A DNA stretch of 64,000 nucleotides from contig CAZIOH010000008.1 in NCBI GenBank assembly GCA_964540815.1, positions 1 to 64,000 on the forward strand, in the 5' to 3' direction. Position 1 is the first letter of the stretch, and every line of letters begins with the position of its first letter. A model generated the notes under the pieces. It did no database searches and was not told the DNA's origin. It saw only the letters and a list, made by a program, of their open reading frames with translations. The DNA comes from CAZIOH01 sp964540815. GTDB lineage: Bacteria > Myxococcota_A > Polyangia > Fen-1088. Below, piece by piece: positions 26,991-36,097 of the stretch. Both the position numbers and the translations under genes were made by a program.

Positions 26991-27743
26991 CTACTTCCGC
27001 CTGCGCTCGCGCAGCACCCGGAAGCTCTCGAAGTCCGGGCAGAGCAGGTATGGGTTCTCGAGCAGCTCGCGTCCGATGGTCGAGGTCTCGGTGCTGCCGT
27101 AGTTGTGGCCAGGGAAGACCCGGAACTCTTCCGGGAGGGCGCCGAGCCGGCCGAGGCTGCGCCACATCTCGGCGGTGTCGCCGCCCGGAAAATCCGTGCG
27201 CCCGCAACCACCGACGAAGAGCACGTCCCCCGTCACCACGAAGCCGTCGCCGAGGAAGCACGTCCCGCCGATGGTGTGCCCCCGCGTCTCCAGCGCGCGC
27301 ACCCCGTGTCGACCGATCTCCACGTCCTGCCGATCCACCACGCACACGATCTCCACCGAGCCCGACATCGCGCCCAGAGCGGCCGTCACGCGGTCGAGCT
27401 CGCGCGCGTTGACGACGATCGACGCCCCGGTCAGCCGCGCCGTCTCGGCGATGCCCTCGATGTGATCGTGATGTCCGTGGGTGATCAGCATCTTCTCGAT
27501 GCGCCACCCCGCGGCCGTCGCCTCCCGCAGCAGCCGGTCCACCTCCCAGGCCGGGTCGACGATGGCCGCGGCGTGCGTCTCCGGGCAGCCAAGCAGGGTG
27601 CAGAAGTTCTGCAGCATTCCCACCTCGGTCTGGACCACCACCGGCGCCCGCGGCAGCCGGTCGGTGTCCGGATTCGGGGTCCGGGGGGAGGGCGTGGTCG
27701 TCGTCGTCGGTGGCGTCGTCATCGTGGTGGTCGCCGTGGGCAT
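26991..27743 (-). CDS. Metallo-beta-lactamase-fold hydrolase, glyoxalase II-like
   Basis: A 250-residue MBL-fold enzyme. The metal motif HxHxDH is at residues 89-94 (THGHHDH). Further ligands are in ETRGHTIGG, VTGDVLF and FPGHNYG, the pattern of hydroxyacylglutathione hydrolases and persulfide dioxygenases. The N-terminal 30 residues are Thr/Pro-rich and unlike the family, so the true start may be later. It begins 10 bp after the beta-propeller stop and is the last gene of the bipA-led run. The substrate is probably a thioester or persulfide; which one cannot be read from sequence. Confidence 0.88.
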   Translation of the reverse strand: MPTATTTMTTPPTTTTTPSPRTPNPDTDRLPRAPVVVQTEVGMLQNFCTLLGCPETHAAAIVDPAWEVDRLLREATAAGWRIEKMLITHGHHDHIEGIAETARLTGASIVVNARELDRVTAALGAMSGSVEIVCVVDRQDVEIGRHGVRALETRGHTIGGTCFLGDGFVVTGDVLFVGGCGRTDFPGGDTAEMWRSLGRLGALPEEFRVFPGHNYGSTETSTIGRELLENPYLLCPDFESFRVLRERRRK

Positions 27744-27753
27744 TGTCGTCCGT

Positions 27754-30132
27754 TCATGGTGCCATGACCTCCAGTTGAAGCGCTCCGAGGTTGTCGTTGC
27801 TGTCGCTGGCCCGGATGGCCACCGCGTGGGGCCCGCGCGAGAGCCGCGGCAGCGTGAGGGCGAAGGACTCTACCTTCTCGTCGGCAATGCCATCGGTGGG
27901 GGAGAGCAGGCGCCACTCGCCGCCGTCGATGGCCATGGCGATCTCCGTGATGGGGCTGGCCAGATCCTCGATGCGCCCGCTGATGGTGGGATAGCGGACG
28001 GTCACCGCCAGCACGTCGGGCTTGCGGTTGTCGACCAGCAGCGGCTCGGAGTCGAGGGAGGACGAGAGCGCGCGCTCGGCCGGCTGGCTCCGCTCGTCCG
28101 AGGCCGTCACCCGCACGATGTACCGGCCATCCGGAATGGCCTCGGTGTTCCAGTCGAGCTCTGGCCTGGTCAGGGGATCGCCGGTGGCGCCGCCCATCCC
28201 CGCCAGGGGCCGCCACACCTCCCCGTCGACCGGGCGAACCGCCAGCCGGTACACGACTTCGTCCCCGTCGTCGTTGTCGACCTTCCAGCGCAGCTTCAGA
28301 ACCGGCGTGTGGGGGGAGTGCGCCGCGAGCCCCGTTGCGCCGGAGGTGGACGTGGCGCCCGAGAGGCTGCCGAGCCCGAGTCCGAGCCCGAGTCCGCTCG
28401 ACGAGCCGCTCCCCGCTCCGGGGTCGGCCACCGAGATCTGGGTCAGCCTTGGTCTTTGGTTCTGGGGCAGGACGTAGACCGCGACCTCGCGCAGGCGGGC
28501 ATCCCGACCATGCAGCGTCGCACGATATTGAAGATAGCGTGCGGGGTGGTGCGCCGGTGACGCCGAGCCGGCCGCGCCCGCCGGGCCCAGGGCCTCCTCG
28601 ACGTGGCCGACACCTCCTTCCCGATCTCCGCGTTGCGGCTCGGACACTGCGCGGAGGGGGCGCCAGGGGCGCCACGAGCCGTCGGGCTTCGCGGTGTTCC
28701 CGGCCCGGGTCTCGAACCCCACGTGCGATCCGCGCCAGTGGAGGGCTCCCCAGGCAGCGAGGTAGTCGGCGTCGAGCACCTTGGAGACGTAGCGGCCGCT
28801 CTCCGTTGTGCCCGGTCCGTCGGCGGGTCGGGCGGCGTAGACCGCGGCGGCGTCTCCCGCCCCCAGCCACAGGGCCGTGGCCGTACCCGCTCCGCCAGCG
28901 CCACCGCCCGATCCGGCGGTTCCGCTGAGGGTCAGAATCTGTCGCTCGGGCACGTCCACGACCAGGGACGAAGTCCCGTCGGGCTGGATCCGGTGCACCC
29001 GACCCTGGGCGCCGGAGGCGGCGTAGATGCTGCCATCCTGCGCGACCGCGAGGCTCGTGAGGTACCCTTCCGCGAGGGCGAACACTTGCTCCACCCGACC
29101 GCTGGCGTCGATCCGGTAGAGGGCCGCCTTGGACTTGCGCAGCCCCGGGCGCGGCAGGAGGCCCGTTGATCCCGCGGCGGCCGTGGCTGGGGCGGCGCTT
29201 GCCCCTGTTCCGCTGGAGGTGCCGCCGCCGCTGCCGCCCGCCGAAGCCGCCGGTGGGGTGATCTTGGTTCCCTTGGCGCCGATGGGGCTCGCCACCGGGC
29301 CGGGGGAGGTCGCACCGGGGGCGCCCTCGAAGTCGTTGACCGCCACGTAGAGCCCCGACGGAGCACGGACGATGGCGCGCACCTCGTCGGCCTCGAAGTC
29401 GTGAATCGCCTCGGCGACTCCCGCGGCGGACACCCGGTAGAGGATGGCCTCCTCCGAGGTGCCGGCGAGCAGCGTCCCGTCGGCCTCGCGCACGAGGGAG
29501 AGCACGTGGGCATCGTGCGCATCCCAGAGGGGACGCACCTGGCCTTTGGCATCGACCACGAAGATCTTGCCGGGGACGCCGGTCGCCACGTAGGTCCGCC
29601 GCGCGGGCTCGTCGTCGGCGAGCGCCCAGATGTGCGCGGCCGGCACGTGCGCGAGGTCGGTCCGGGTGCCGCCGGCGGGATCGACCAGGAAGAGACCGCC
29701 CCCGGGATTGCCCGCCGCGAGCAGGCGCCCGTCGGCGCGGGCCGACAGCGCCGAGACCCAGGGGACCGCGAGCTTGGCGACCACGCGCGCGGTGGCTGGC
29801 TCGGCGGCGCCAGCCGGCACCGCGACGATCTTGCCGTCGTCGGCCGTGCCGAAGTACACGGTCTTGCCATCCCGGCTCGGCGTGGAGCACCACACGAAGG
29901 CCGCCTCGACGCTGAAGCGGATTGTGCGCAGCCCGGGCACGATCTCGCCGTCGGGCAAGATGGTGCTGCCGCGCGCCTCGCCCTCCTCGAAGTCCCGGGC
30001 CGAGCTTTGATGAAAGACCTTGGTGGCCGCGCCGGCGGGGAGCGCGGGCGCGCCGGTCACCCCGCCGCAGGCCAGGGCCACCACGACGCGCAACGAGAAC
30101 CAGCTCCGCGGGAGGGATCGGGGGGGAAGCAT
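27754..30132 (-). CDS. Exported beta-propeller protein
   Basis: A 792-residue protein with a signal peptide (VVVALACGGVTGAPALPAGA). Residues about 50-420 show repeated strand units typical of WD40/NHL-like propellers: DGKTVYFGTADDGKIVAVP, DGRLLAAGNPGGGLFLVDP, DGSIYAASGAQGRVHRI. Two Gly/Ser/Ala-rich inserts break it (near 300-330 and 430). The C-terminal third carries Ig-like or fibronectin-like strands (ELDWNTEAIPDGRYIVRVTASDE; SPITEIAMAIDGGEW). It resembles two-component-sensor or adhesin-type propellers; no catalytic residues are recognised. ATG 30132 is chosen just before the signal peptide. It probably works at the cell surface or in the periplasm. Confidence 0.78.
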   Translation of the reverse strand: MLPPRSLPRSWFSLRVVVALACGGVTGAPALPAGAATKVFHQSSARDFEEGEARGSTILPDGEIVPGLRTIRFSVEAAFVWCSTPSRDGKTVYFGTADDGKIVAVPAGAAEPATARVVAKLAVPWVSALSARADGRLLAAGNPGGGLFLVDPAGGTRTDLAHVPAAHIWALADDEPARRTYVATGVPGKIFVVDAKGQVRPLWDAHDAHVLSLVREADGTLLAGTSEEAILYRVSAAGVAEAIHDFEADEVRAIVRAPSGLYVAVNDFEGAPGATSPGPVASPIGAKGTKITPPAASAGGSGGGTSSGTGASAAPATAAAGSTGLLPRPGLRKSKAALYRIDASGRVEQVFALAEGYLTSLAVAQDGSIYAASGAQGRVHRIQPDGTSSLVVDVPERQILTLSGTAGSGGGAGGAGTATALWLGAGDAAAVYAARPADGPGTTESGRYVSKVLDADYLAAWGALHWRGSHVGFETRAGNTAKPDGSWRPWRPLRAVSEPQRGDREGGVGHVEEALGPAGAAGSASPAHHPARYLQYRATLHGRDARLREVAVYVLPQNQRPRLTQISVADPGAGSGSSSGLGLGLGLGSLSGATSTSGATGLAAHSPHTPVLKLRWKVDNDDGDEVVYRLAVRPVDGEVWRPLAGMGGATGDPLTRPELDWNTEAIPDGRYIVRVTASDERSQPAERALSSSLDSEPLLVDNRKPDVLAVTVRYPTISGRIEDLASPITEIAMAIDGGEWRLLSPTDGIADEKVESFALTLPRLSRGPHAVAIRASDSNDNLGALQLEVMAP

Positions 30133-30207
30133 GCGGGCGCGAATGTTAGCGCGATGTCTATCGTCGATGCTTCGGTCGATGGGTGCGCGGGCGACCACGG
30201 GGCACAC

Positions 30208-31176
30208 TCAGGACCGCGACGGAGGGGCAGGGAGCGCGCGTCGATGGGCGTAAAGGGACATCGCCACCAGGCCGAGCGCGACCGCGAACCAGAGGGTGGC
30301 CGCCCGGGTCACGAAGGTCGCGGCGGTCGCCGTGCCCCGGTTGACGCCGGTCCCGAAGGTCGAGAGCATCGCCAGCATCCCCGCCTCCGTGATGCCGAGC
30401 CCGCCCGGCAGGAACGACAGCGCCCCGGCGATGGTCATCGAGGCGTAGATGAAGATGGCGGCCTCGAGCCCGAGCCCGGCCCCCGGGAATCCATGCACCA
30501 CCACCCAGAAGGCCAGGCACTCGAAGAACCATGCGAGCGTGGCCAGGGCGCACGTCACGCCGAGCGCACCCGGGTGCAGCAGCACACGGGCGGTGGCCAG
30601 GAACTCACGGGCCTTCGGCACGAAGCGCGCGAGCGGCCGAACCCGCTCGACCAGGGCCAGGAAGAATGCCGCGACCGTGCCGTTGCCTATCACCAGGAGC
30701 CCGAGCCCCACGCACAGGGCGCCCGCCACCAGGAACCGCCGGTCGATGTGAAAGCTGAACACCCCGAGCATCGTCAGCAAGAGCAGCCCGATCAGATCGG
30801 TGATCCGCTCGGCGACCACGATGGGCGCGGTCCGGGCTGCCGGGATCCCGTGCGACTGCCGCAAGAGGAGGGCCTTCACGGCCTCGCCGAGCTTGCCGGG
30901 CGTCACGGTGAGCGCGAACCCGGCCAGGAACACCAGCACGCTGTCCCGGGTCCCGATCTCCCGGCGCAGGCCGAGGCGGCCGAGGTAGTACTCCCAGCGC
31001 AGCCAGCGCACGGCATAGTTCACGGCGGCGAGGCCCGCTGCCGCCGCAGCCGTCCGCCACCAGAAGCGGTCGAGCGCGTGGCCCACCTCGCGCGCGTTGG
31101 CCCAGACGGAGAACCCGACGTAGACCGCGACGCCCGCGGCCACGCCGAGCAGGACCCGGCCGAGCAGACCCTTCAT
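30208..31176 (-). CDS. Lysylphosphatidylglycerol-synthase-like / UPF0104 membrane protein
   Basis: A 322-residue polytopic membrane protein with about eight helices. Conserved family segments are present: YAVRWLRWEYYLGRLG, LAGFALTVTPGKLGEAVKALLLR, ERITDLIGLLLL and LSFLPGGLGITEAGMLAM. Members include the flippase domain of MprF and AglD/YbhN-type proteins, linked to lipid or lipid-linked sugar handling. No synthetase domain is attached. It starts 17 bp after the bipA stop, so it is probably co-transcribed. Confidence 0.88.
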   Translation of the reverse strand: MKGLLGRVLLGVAAGVAVYVGFSVWANAREVGHALDRFWWRTAAAAAGLAAVNYAVRWLRWEYYLGRLGLRREIGTRDSVLVFLAGFALTVTPGKLGEAVKALLLRQSHGIPAARTAPIVVAERITDLIGLLLLTMLGVFSFHIDRRFLVAGALCVGLGLLVIGNGTVAAFFLALVERVRPLARFVPKAREFLATARVLLHPGALGVTCALATLAWFFECLAFWVVVHGFPGAGLGLEAAIFIYASMTIAGALSFLPGGLGITEAGMLAMLSTFGTGVNRGTATAATFVTRAATLWFAVALGLVAMSLYAHRRALPAPPSRS

Positions 31177-31193
31177 CTCGTCGGCGCGTCCGG

Positions 31194-33098
31194 CTAGTCG
31201 TCGACGCTGCTCTGCCCGCCGCCGCGGGCCTTCTCGACCCGCTTGCGCTCGTTGTGATCGAGGATGCGCTTGCGCAGGCGGATGGACTTCGGGGTCACCT
31301 CCACCAGCTCGTCCTCGTTGATGAACTCCAGCGCCGACTCGAGGGTGAACTCGCGCGGCGTGCTGAGGAACAGCTTCTCGTCGGCGGCGGTGGTGCGGAT
31401 GTTGGTGAGCTTCTTGGCCTTGGACGGGTTCACGATGAGATCGTTGTCGCGCGAGTGCAGCCCGACGATCTGTCCACCGTAGACCCGCTGTCCCGTGCCC
31501 ATGAAGAGCTGCCCGCGCTCCTGCAGATAGAACAGGGCGTAGGTGTTGCTTTCGCCGGGATCCTGGACGATGAGCACGCCGTTCGGCCGCGAGCGGATGG
31601 TGCCGGCGTAGGGGCCGAAGTGCTTGAAGTTGTGGTGCATGATCCCGGTGCCGCGGGTGTCGGTCAGGAACTGCGACCGGTAGCCGATGAGCCCCCGCGC
31701 CGGGCAGAGGTACTCGAGGCGCATGCGGCCCTCACCCGCCGGACCCATCTCCTGCATCCGGCCGGCGCGCCGGCCGAGCTCCTCGATGACCGGCCCCGAG
31801 TAGGCCTCGTCGAGGTCGATGACCACCTCCTCGTAGGGCTCGAGGCGCTCGCCGTTCTCGCCCTCCTTGAAGATGACCTGCGGCTGCGAGACCATGAGCT
31901 CGTAGCCCTCGCGGCGCATGGTCTCGATGAGGACCGTGAGGTGCAGCTCGCCGCGGCCCAGCACCTCGTAGGTGTCGGGGGATGCCGTCTCGTTCACCCG
32001 CAGGGCGACGTTGGACTTGATCTCCTTCATCAGGCGATCGCGCAGGTTGCGCGAGGTCACGAACTTGCCCTCGGTCCCGGCGAACGGCCCGTTGTTCGAG
32101 ATGAAGAACATCTTCACGGTGGGCTCTTCGATCTCGAGCAGCGGCAAGAGCACCGGGCGCTCGATCTCGGTGATGGTCTCGCCCACCGTCAGGTCCTGCA
32201 TGCCGGTCACGGCACAGATGTCGCCGGCGGCGGCCTCGGCCAGCTCGAAGCGCTTGAGGGCCTGAAAACCCAGGATCTTGGCCACCCGGAACTCCTCGCG
32301 CTGCCCGTTCCGGTGGATGCACAGGGCCCGCTGGCCCGTGCGCACCCGCCCGGCCTCGATCCGGCCGATCGCCACGTACCCGAGGTAGTCGTCGTGGTCG
32401 AGGGTGGTGACGTGCATGGCGAGGGGAGCCTCGACGTCGACGTTGGGCGGCGGCACGGTCTCGACGATGAGATCGAGGAGGGGCGAGAGATCCTTGCGCT
32501 CGTCCTTGAGATCGCGGGCCGCCCACCCCTCGCGTCCGGAGGCGTAGATGATGGGGAAGTCCAGCTGCGCGTCGGTGGCGCCGAGCGCGCAGAACAGGTC
32601 GAAGGTGGCGTCGACGGTGCCCTCGGGGTCGCACCCGGGGCGATCGATCTTGTTGACGATCAGGATGGGCCGCAGGCCGAGGGCCAGGGCCTTGCGGGTG
32701 ACGAAGCGGGTCTGGGGCATCGGGCCTTCGAAGGCGTCGACCACCAGACAGACCGAGTCGACCATCTTCAGGACCCGCTCGACCTCGCCGCCGAAGTCCG
32801 CGTGCCCCGGCGTGTCGACGATGTTGATGCGGGTGCCCTTCCAGGTGATGGCGGTGAACTTGGCCAGGATGGTGATGCCGCGCTCGCGCTCGAGATCGTT
32901 CGAGTCCATGGCGCAGTCCGCGATCACCTCGCCGGCGCGAAAGCTCCCGGCGCTGCGCAGGAAGCCATCGACGAGGGTGGTCTTCCCGTGATCGACGTGC
33001 GCGATGATCGCGATATTGCGGACGTCCTTGCGGACCGAACGCGTCCCCAGATCGGGCGCTGGCACGGGCAAGGGAGCTGCGGACGTATCAATAGACAT
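31194..33098 (-). CDS. bipA: GTPase BipA/TypA
   Basis: A 634-residue ribosome-associated translational GTPase. The G domain starts after about 26 extra residues: G1 AHVDHGKT (33-40), G2 RGIT in ERERGITILAKF, G3 DTPGHADFGG, G4 NKIDRPG. EF-G-like domains and the BipA-specific C-terminal domain follow (GRGELHLTVLIETMRREGYE; GTGIMHHNFKHFGPY; RSRPNGVLIV). BipA acts in 50S assembly and in cold or stress growth. ATG 33098 is used because homology starts shortly after; the 60-residue upstream extension is unlike the family. It heads a four-gene minus-strand run. Confidence 0.96.
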   Translation of the reverse strand: MSIDTSAAPLPVPAPDLGTRSVRKDVRNIAIIAHVDHGKTTLVDGFLRSAGSFRAGEVIADCAMDSNDLERERGITILAKFTAITWKGTRINIVDTPGHADFGGEVERVLKMVDSVCLVVDAFEGPMPQTRFVTRKALALGLRPILIVNKIDRPGCDPEGTVDATFDLFCALGATDAQLDFPIIYASGREGWAARDLKDERKDLSPLLDLIVETVPPPNVDVEAPLAMHVTTLDHDDYLGYVAIGRIEAGRVRTGQRALCIHRNGQREEFRVAKILGFQALKRFELAEAAAGDICAVTGMQDLTVGETITEIERPVLLPLLEIEEPTVKMFFISNNGPFAGTEGKFVTSRNLRDRLMKEIKSNVALRVNETASPDTYEVLGRGELHLTVLIETMRREGYELMVSQPQVIFKEGENGERLEPYEEVVIDLDEAYSGPVIEELGRRAGRMQEMGPAGEGRMRLEYLCPARGLIGYRSQFLTDTRGTGIMHHNFKHFGPYAGTIRSRPNGVLIVQDPGESNTYALFYLQERGQLFMGTGQRVYGGQIVGLHSRDNDLIVNPSKAKKLTNIRTTAADEKLFLSTPREFTLESALEFINEDELVEVTPKSIRLRKRILDHNERKRVEKARGGGQSSVDD

Positions 33099-33259
33099 TG
33101 GGGCGGCAGGAATAGCCTTCCCACGGACCAGATGCAAGGAACAGTTATTTGCTTTCCCAAACCCCGAAGTTGTGCTCAAATGGTTTGGTATCGGTCGTAA
33201 CGAACCCGGTCGGTGCCTTGAAACAGCGCCGGTCATCAAAAAAGATTCCTAAAAATTTC

Positions 33260-33985
33260 TTAGAGGTTGGGGTCGGGGGGACGCCTCCGCCGGGGCCCGG
33301 GGGGTGCTCCCGGCGGAGGCTGCGGGGCGGTTGCAGCTCCGGCGCCCCGGGGAGCGGGGCTGGCCTGGAGCCGGGCCAGGAGGGCGCGGCGAAGCTCGAT
33401 GAGATCGTCCCGGGCGACGGCCGAGCTCGACGGGGGCAGGCCGGGGTGACGGCGCTCGAGCTCCCGCGTGGCTGACAAGGTCAAGCTGTCCGACGCGCTC
33501 GAGGTCGCCGTGGCGGGCGCTGCCGGCGTAGCCGGCGTAGCCATCATCCGCAGGATCTCGGTCGATTCCCCGGCGAGGGCCTGCGCGAGGCGGCCGTCGG
33601 GGAAGGCGAACACGTCGCGGCCCTTCGTGCCGGTGCCGAGCACCTCGCCGGCGAGCCGGCGGATGAGCGACAGCCGGCCTTCCCGGGACAGGGCGTTGGC
33701 CTGGCGGATGGCATCGGCACAGCGGTAGCCGGGGGGACCTGACACGACCCGGGCGATCCCCTCGCGCTGGTCCTGCGTCCCGCGGGACAGCAGCAATCCG
33801 AGAACGAAGCCCCGTTCGCGGGGGAGGAGGGGCGAGAGCAACCCGTCGATGTCTTCCTGGTCTTCCTGGTCTTCCTGGTCCTCCTGGTCCTCTCGATCCT
33901 CAGGGGTCGCGGGGTTCTCGGCCGCCTCGGTGGGGCGAGCGCCGGCCGGGCGGTCGGGCGCGGACGCGGTCGAAGCCATCGGCAT
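33260..33985 (-). CDS. Protein of unknown function with acidic EDQ repeats
   Basis: A 241-residue protein not recognised. It has a short Ala-rich N-terminus, then an acidic tract of about five Glu-Asp-Gln triplets (about 30-46), then a conserved-looking helical block (LLSPLLPRERGFVLGLLLSRG ... SREGRLSLIRRLAGEVLG), an Ala/Thr/Ser-rich region and a Pro/Arg-rich tail. The ATG at 33985 has GGAGGG ten bases upstream; ATG 34003 is an alternative. It is divergent from sctL: the two genes' starts meet at a shared CATG or overlap, depending on which starts are used. The context suggests, but does not show, a role with the type III ATPase. Confidence 0.6.
   Translation of the reverse strand: MPMASTASAPDRPAGARPTEAAENPATPEDREDQEDQEDQEDQEDIDGLLSPLLPRERGFVLGLLLSRGTQDQREGIARVVSGPPGYRCADAIRQANALSREGRLSLIRRLAGEVLGTGTKGRDVFAFPDGRLAQALAGESTEILRMMATPATPAAPATATSSASDSLTLSATRELERRHPGLPPSSSAVARDDLIELRRALLARLQASPAPRGAGAATAPQPPPGAPPGPRRRRPPDPNL
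33851..33895. repeat. 9-bp tandem repeat coding Glu-Asp-Gln
   Basis: Five near-identical 9-bp units (GTCTTCCTG-type) inside the unknown acidic protein. The last unit has drifted. The in-frame unit means copy-number change would alter protein length without shifting frame. Confidence 0.85.
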
Positions 33986-34001
33986 GATAATAATGCCCTC
34001 C

Positions 34002-34724
34002 ATGGGGCGGTTGTCGAAGTCATTTGGACGGGTGGTGCCGGCCGAGCTCCTCGATGCCCGGCGCGACGCGGCTCGGATTCGCGCGGAGGCCGGGCGCGAG
34101 GCGGAGGACATCCGGGCGGAGGCCCGTCGCGCGGCCGAGGCCCTGCGCGCGTCGGCCGAGCGCGAGGGCGCCGCGGCGGGAGCGGAGGCCGCGCGCGCCG
34201 AGTTTCGCCGGCTGCTGTCCTCGGCCCTGCGCGAGTCGGAGCGGGTCCACCGGGCGGCGGTTCCATCCGCCCGCAAGCTGGCGGTGCGCATGGCCGAGAA
34301 GATCATCGGCCACGCTGTGAGCCTCGAGCCTTCCCTGCTCGACGCCATGGTCGAGCGGGCGCTGGCTGCCGCGGCGCCGCGCTCGGGGAACGTGGTGGTC
34401 CGGTTGCACCCCGACGACTATGCGCGGCTGGTGGCCGACGGGCCCGAACGCGTGGCCTCGGGCGGCCCGAGCGTCGCGAACTTCGTGCAGCGGGCGCGGG
34501 AGTCGGGCGCGGGGGTCGAGCTGTGCGAGCTGTGGATGGTGGCCGACACCGCCGTCGACCGTCACGGTTGCATCGTGGACACCGCGAGCGGCCGGCTGGA
34601 CGCGCGGGTCGAGACCCAGCTCGCGGTGCTCGAACAGGCGGCCTTTCCCCTGCCCGCCACGGATCCAGCGGCGTCGACGGCCGAGGCCCCCGGCCAGATG
34701 ACCGCGATCCCGAGGTCCCGGTGA
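34002..34724 (+). CDS. sctL: SctL/FliH-type stator of a type III secretion ATPase
   Basis: A 240-residue protein of the SctL/FliH/V-ATPase E-subunit family. The N-terminal half is a long Ala/Arg/Glu helix (about 15-75, heptad-like ARIRAEAGREAEDIRAEARRAAEAL). The C-terminal half has RKLAVRMAEKIIGHAVSLEPSLLDAMVERAL and VVVRLHPDDYARL, then GCIVDTASGRLDARVETQLAVLE, the conserved FliH end. It tethers and regulates the export ATPase. In-frame ATGs at 33984 and 33993 are alternatives; none has a strong binding site. It overlaps sctN (stop TGA inside GTGA). Confidence 0.83.
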   Translation: MGRLSKSFGRVVPAELLDARRDAARIRAEAGREAEDIRAEARRAAEALRASAEREGAAAGAEAARAEFRRLLSSALRESERVHRAAVPSARKLAVRMAEKIIGHAVSLEPSLLDAMVERALAAAAPRSGNVVVRLHPDDYARLVADGPERVASGGPSVANFVQRARESGAGVELCELWMVADTAVDRHGCIVDTASGRLDARVETQLAVLEQAAFPLPATDPAASTAEAPGQMTAIPRSR

Positions 34725-36082
34725 GCGAGCTCGGCGCCCGGCCCGGCGCCCCCGTGGCCGGATCGCCGGAGCTCGAGGAGCTCGGTGAGGCCCTGCGCCG
34801 CCTCGACGCCACCAATCCCCTCCGGGTGGTCGGACGGGTGACCGAGGTGACCGGCCTCGTGGTGCGGGCGGCGGTCCCCGGCATTCGCATGGGCGAGCTC
34901 ATCCGGATCGACACCGGCCCGAACCGGGTGGTGGATGCCGAGGTCGTTGGCTTTCGAGGTGACGAGGTGGTGCTGATGCCGCTCGGCGAGCTGCGAGGCA
35001 TCGGTCCCGACGCGCTCGTCAGCCCCACCGGTCGCCCGCTGTCCTTGCGGGTTGGCTACGGGCTGCTCGGTCGGGTGCTGGGCGGGCTCGGCCAGCCGAT
35101 GGACGACGCCGGGCCGATCAGCGGCGAGACGTTCGTGTGGCCGGTGGATCGCCCGGCGCCCGATCCCCTGCGCCGCCTGCGCATCGGACAGCCGCTGGCC
35201 TCGGGCATCCGGGCCATCGACGCGTTCGCCACCATGGGGGAGGGGCAAAGGGTGGGGGTGTTCGCCGGCCCGGGCGTGGGCAAGTCCATCCTGCTCGGAC
35301 AGATCGCGCGCAACACCGACGCGGACGTGAACGTGATCTGCCTGGTCGGGGAGCGGGGCCGTGAGGTGGCGGACTTTCTCGATCTGGCGCTCGGACAGAA
35401 GGGCCTCGCCCGCTCGGTGATCGTCTGCGCCACCAGCGACGCGCCGGCCATGGTGCGCATCAAGGCGGGGTTCGTGGCCACCGCCATCGCGGAATGGTTT
35501 CGGGAGCGCGGTGAGCGCGTGATGTTCATGATGGACTCGGTCACCCGGCTGGCGCGCGCGCAGCGCGAGGTGGGCCTGGCCGCCGGCGAGTCCCCCGTCC
35601 GCCAGGGGTATCCCCCGAGCGTCTTCGCGATGTTGCCGCGCCTCCTCGAGCGCACCGGGAACGACGAGCGCGGCACCATCACCGCGCTCTACACCGTGCT
35701 GGTGGCGGGCGGCGACATGGACGAGCCCATCGCCGACGAGGTGCGCGGGATCCTCGACGGGCACATCGTCCTGTCGCGCGAGCTCGCGGTGCGGAACCAC
35801 TGGCCGGCCATCGACGTGCTGGCTTCCCTGTCGCGCTCGATGAACGCCGTCGCCGACCCGAACCACCAGCGGGCCGCTGGAGAGCTGCGGGGGGTGCTCG
35901 CGACCTACGAGCGCCAGCGCGACCTCATCGCGCTCGGTGCCTATCGCCGCGGTAGCGACCCCCGCACCGACGACGCGATCGCGCGCATCGAGGGCATCGA
36001 AGCCTTCCTGCAGCAGCGCACCGACGAGGCCGCGACCCTGGCCGAGACCCTCGACCGCCTGAGACAGTTGAGAAGAACCTAG
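34721..36082 (+). CDS. sctN: Type III secretion/flagellar export ATPase SctN/FliI
   Basis: A 453-residue F1-beta-like ATPase that unfolds and releases export substrates. Walker A GPGVGKS is at 183-189, Walker B is VMFMMDSVTRLARAQREVGL, and the family block PPSVFAMLPRLLERTG follows. The C-terminus has ERQRDLIALGAYRRGSDPRTDDAI, typical of FliI/SctN rather than F1. GTG 34721 overlaps the sctL stop. No other secretion or flagellar gene (SctQ, R, S, T, U, V, C, J or FliF/G) is in the window, so this two-gene unit is isolated here. Confidence 0.93.
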   Translation: MSELGARPGAPVAGSPELEELGEALRRLDATNPLRVVGRVTEVTGLVVRAAVPGIRMGELIRIDTGPNRVVDAEVVGFRGDEVVLMPLGELRGIGPDALVSPTGRPLSLRVGYGLLGRVLGGLGQPMDDAGPISGETFVWPVDRPAPDPLRRLRIGQPLASGIRAIDAFATMGEGQRVGVFAGPGVGKSILLGQIARNTDADVNVICLVGERGREVADFLDLALGQKGLARSVIVCATSDAPAMVRIKAGFVATAIAEWFRERGERVMFMMDSVTRLARAQREVGLAAGESPVRQGYPPSVFAMLPRLLERTGNDERGTITALYTVLVAGGDMDEPIADEVRGILDGHIVLSRELAVRNHWPAIDVLASLSRSMNAVADPNHQRAAGELRGVLATYERQRDLIALGAYRRGSDPRTDDAIARIEGIEAFLQQRTDEAATLAETLDRLRQLRRT

Positions 36083-36097
36083 CCAAGAGGAGCTGCG

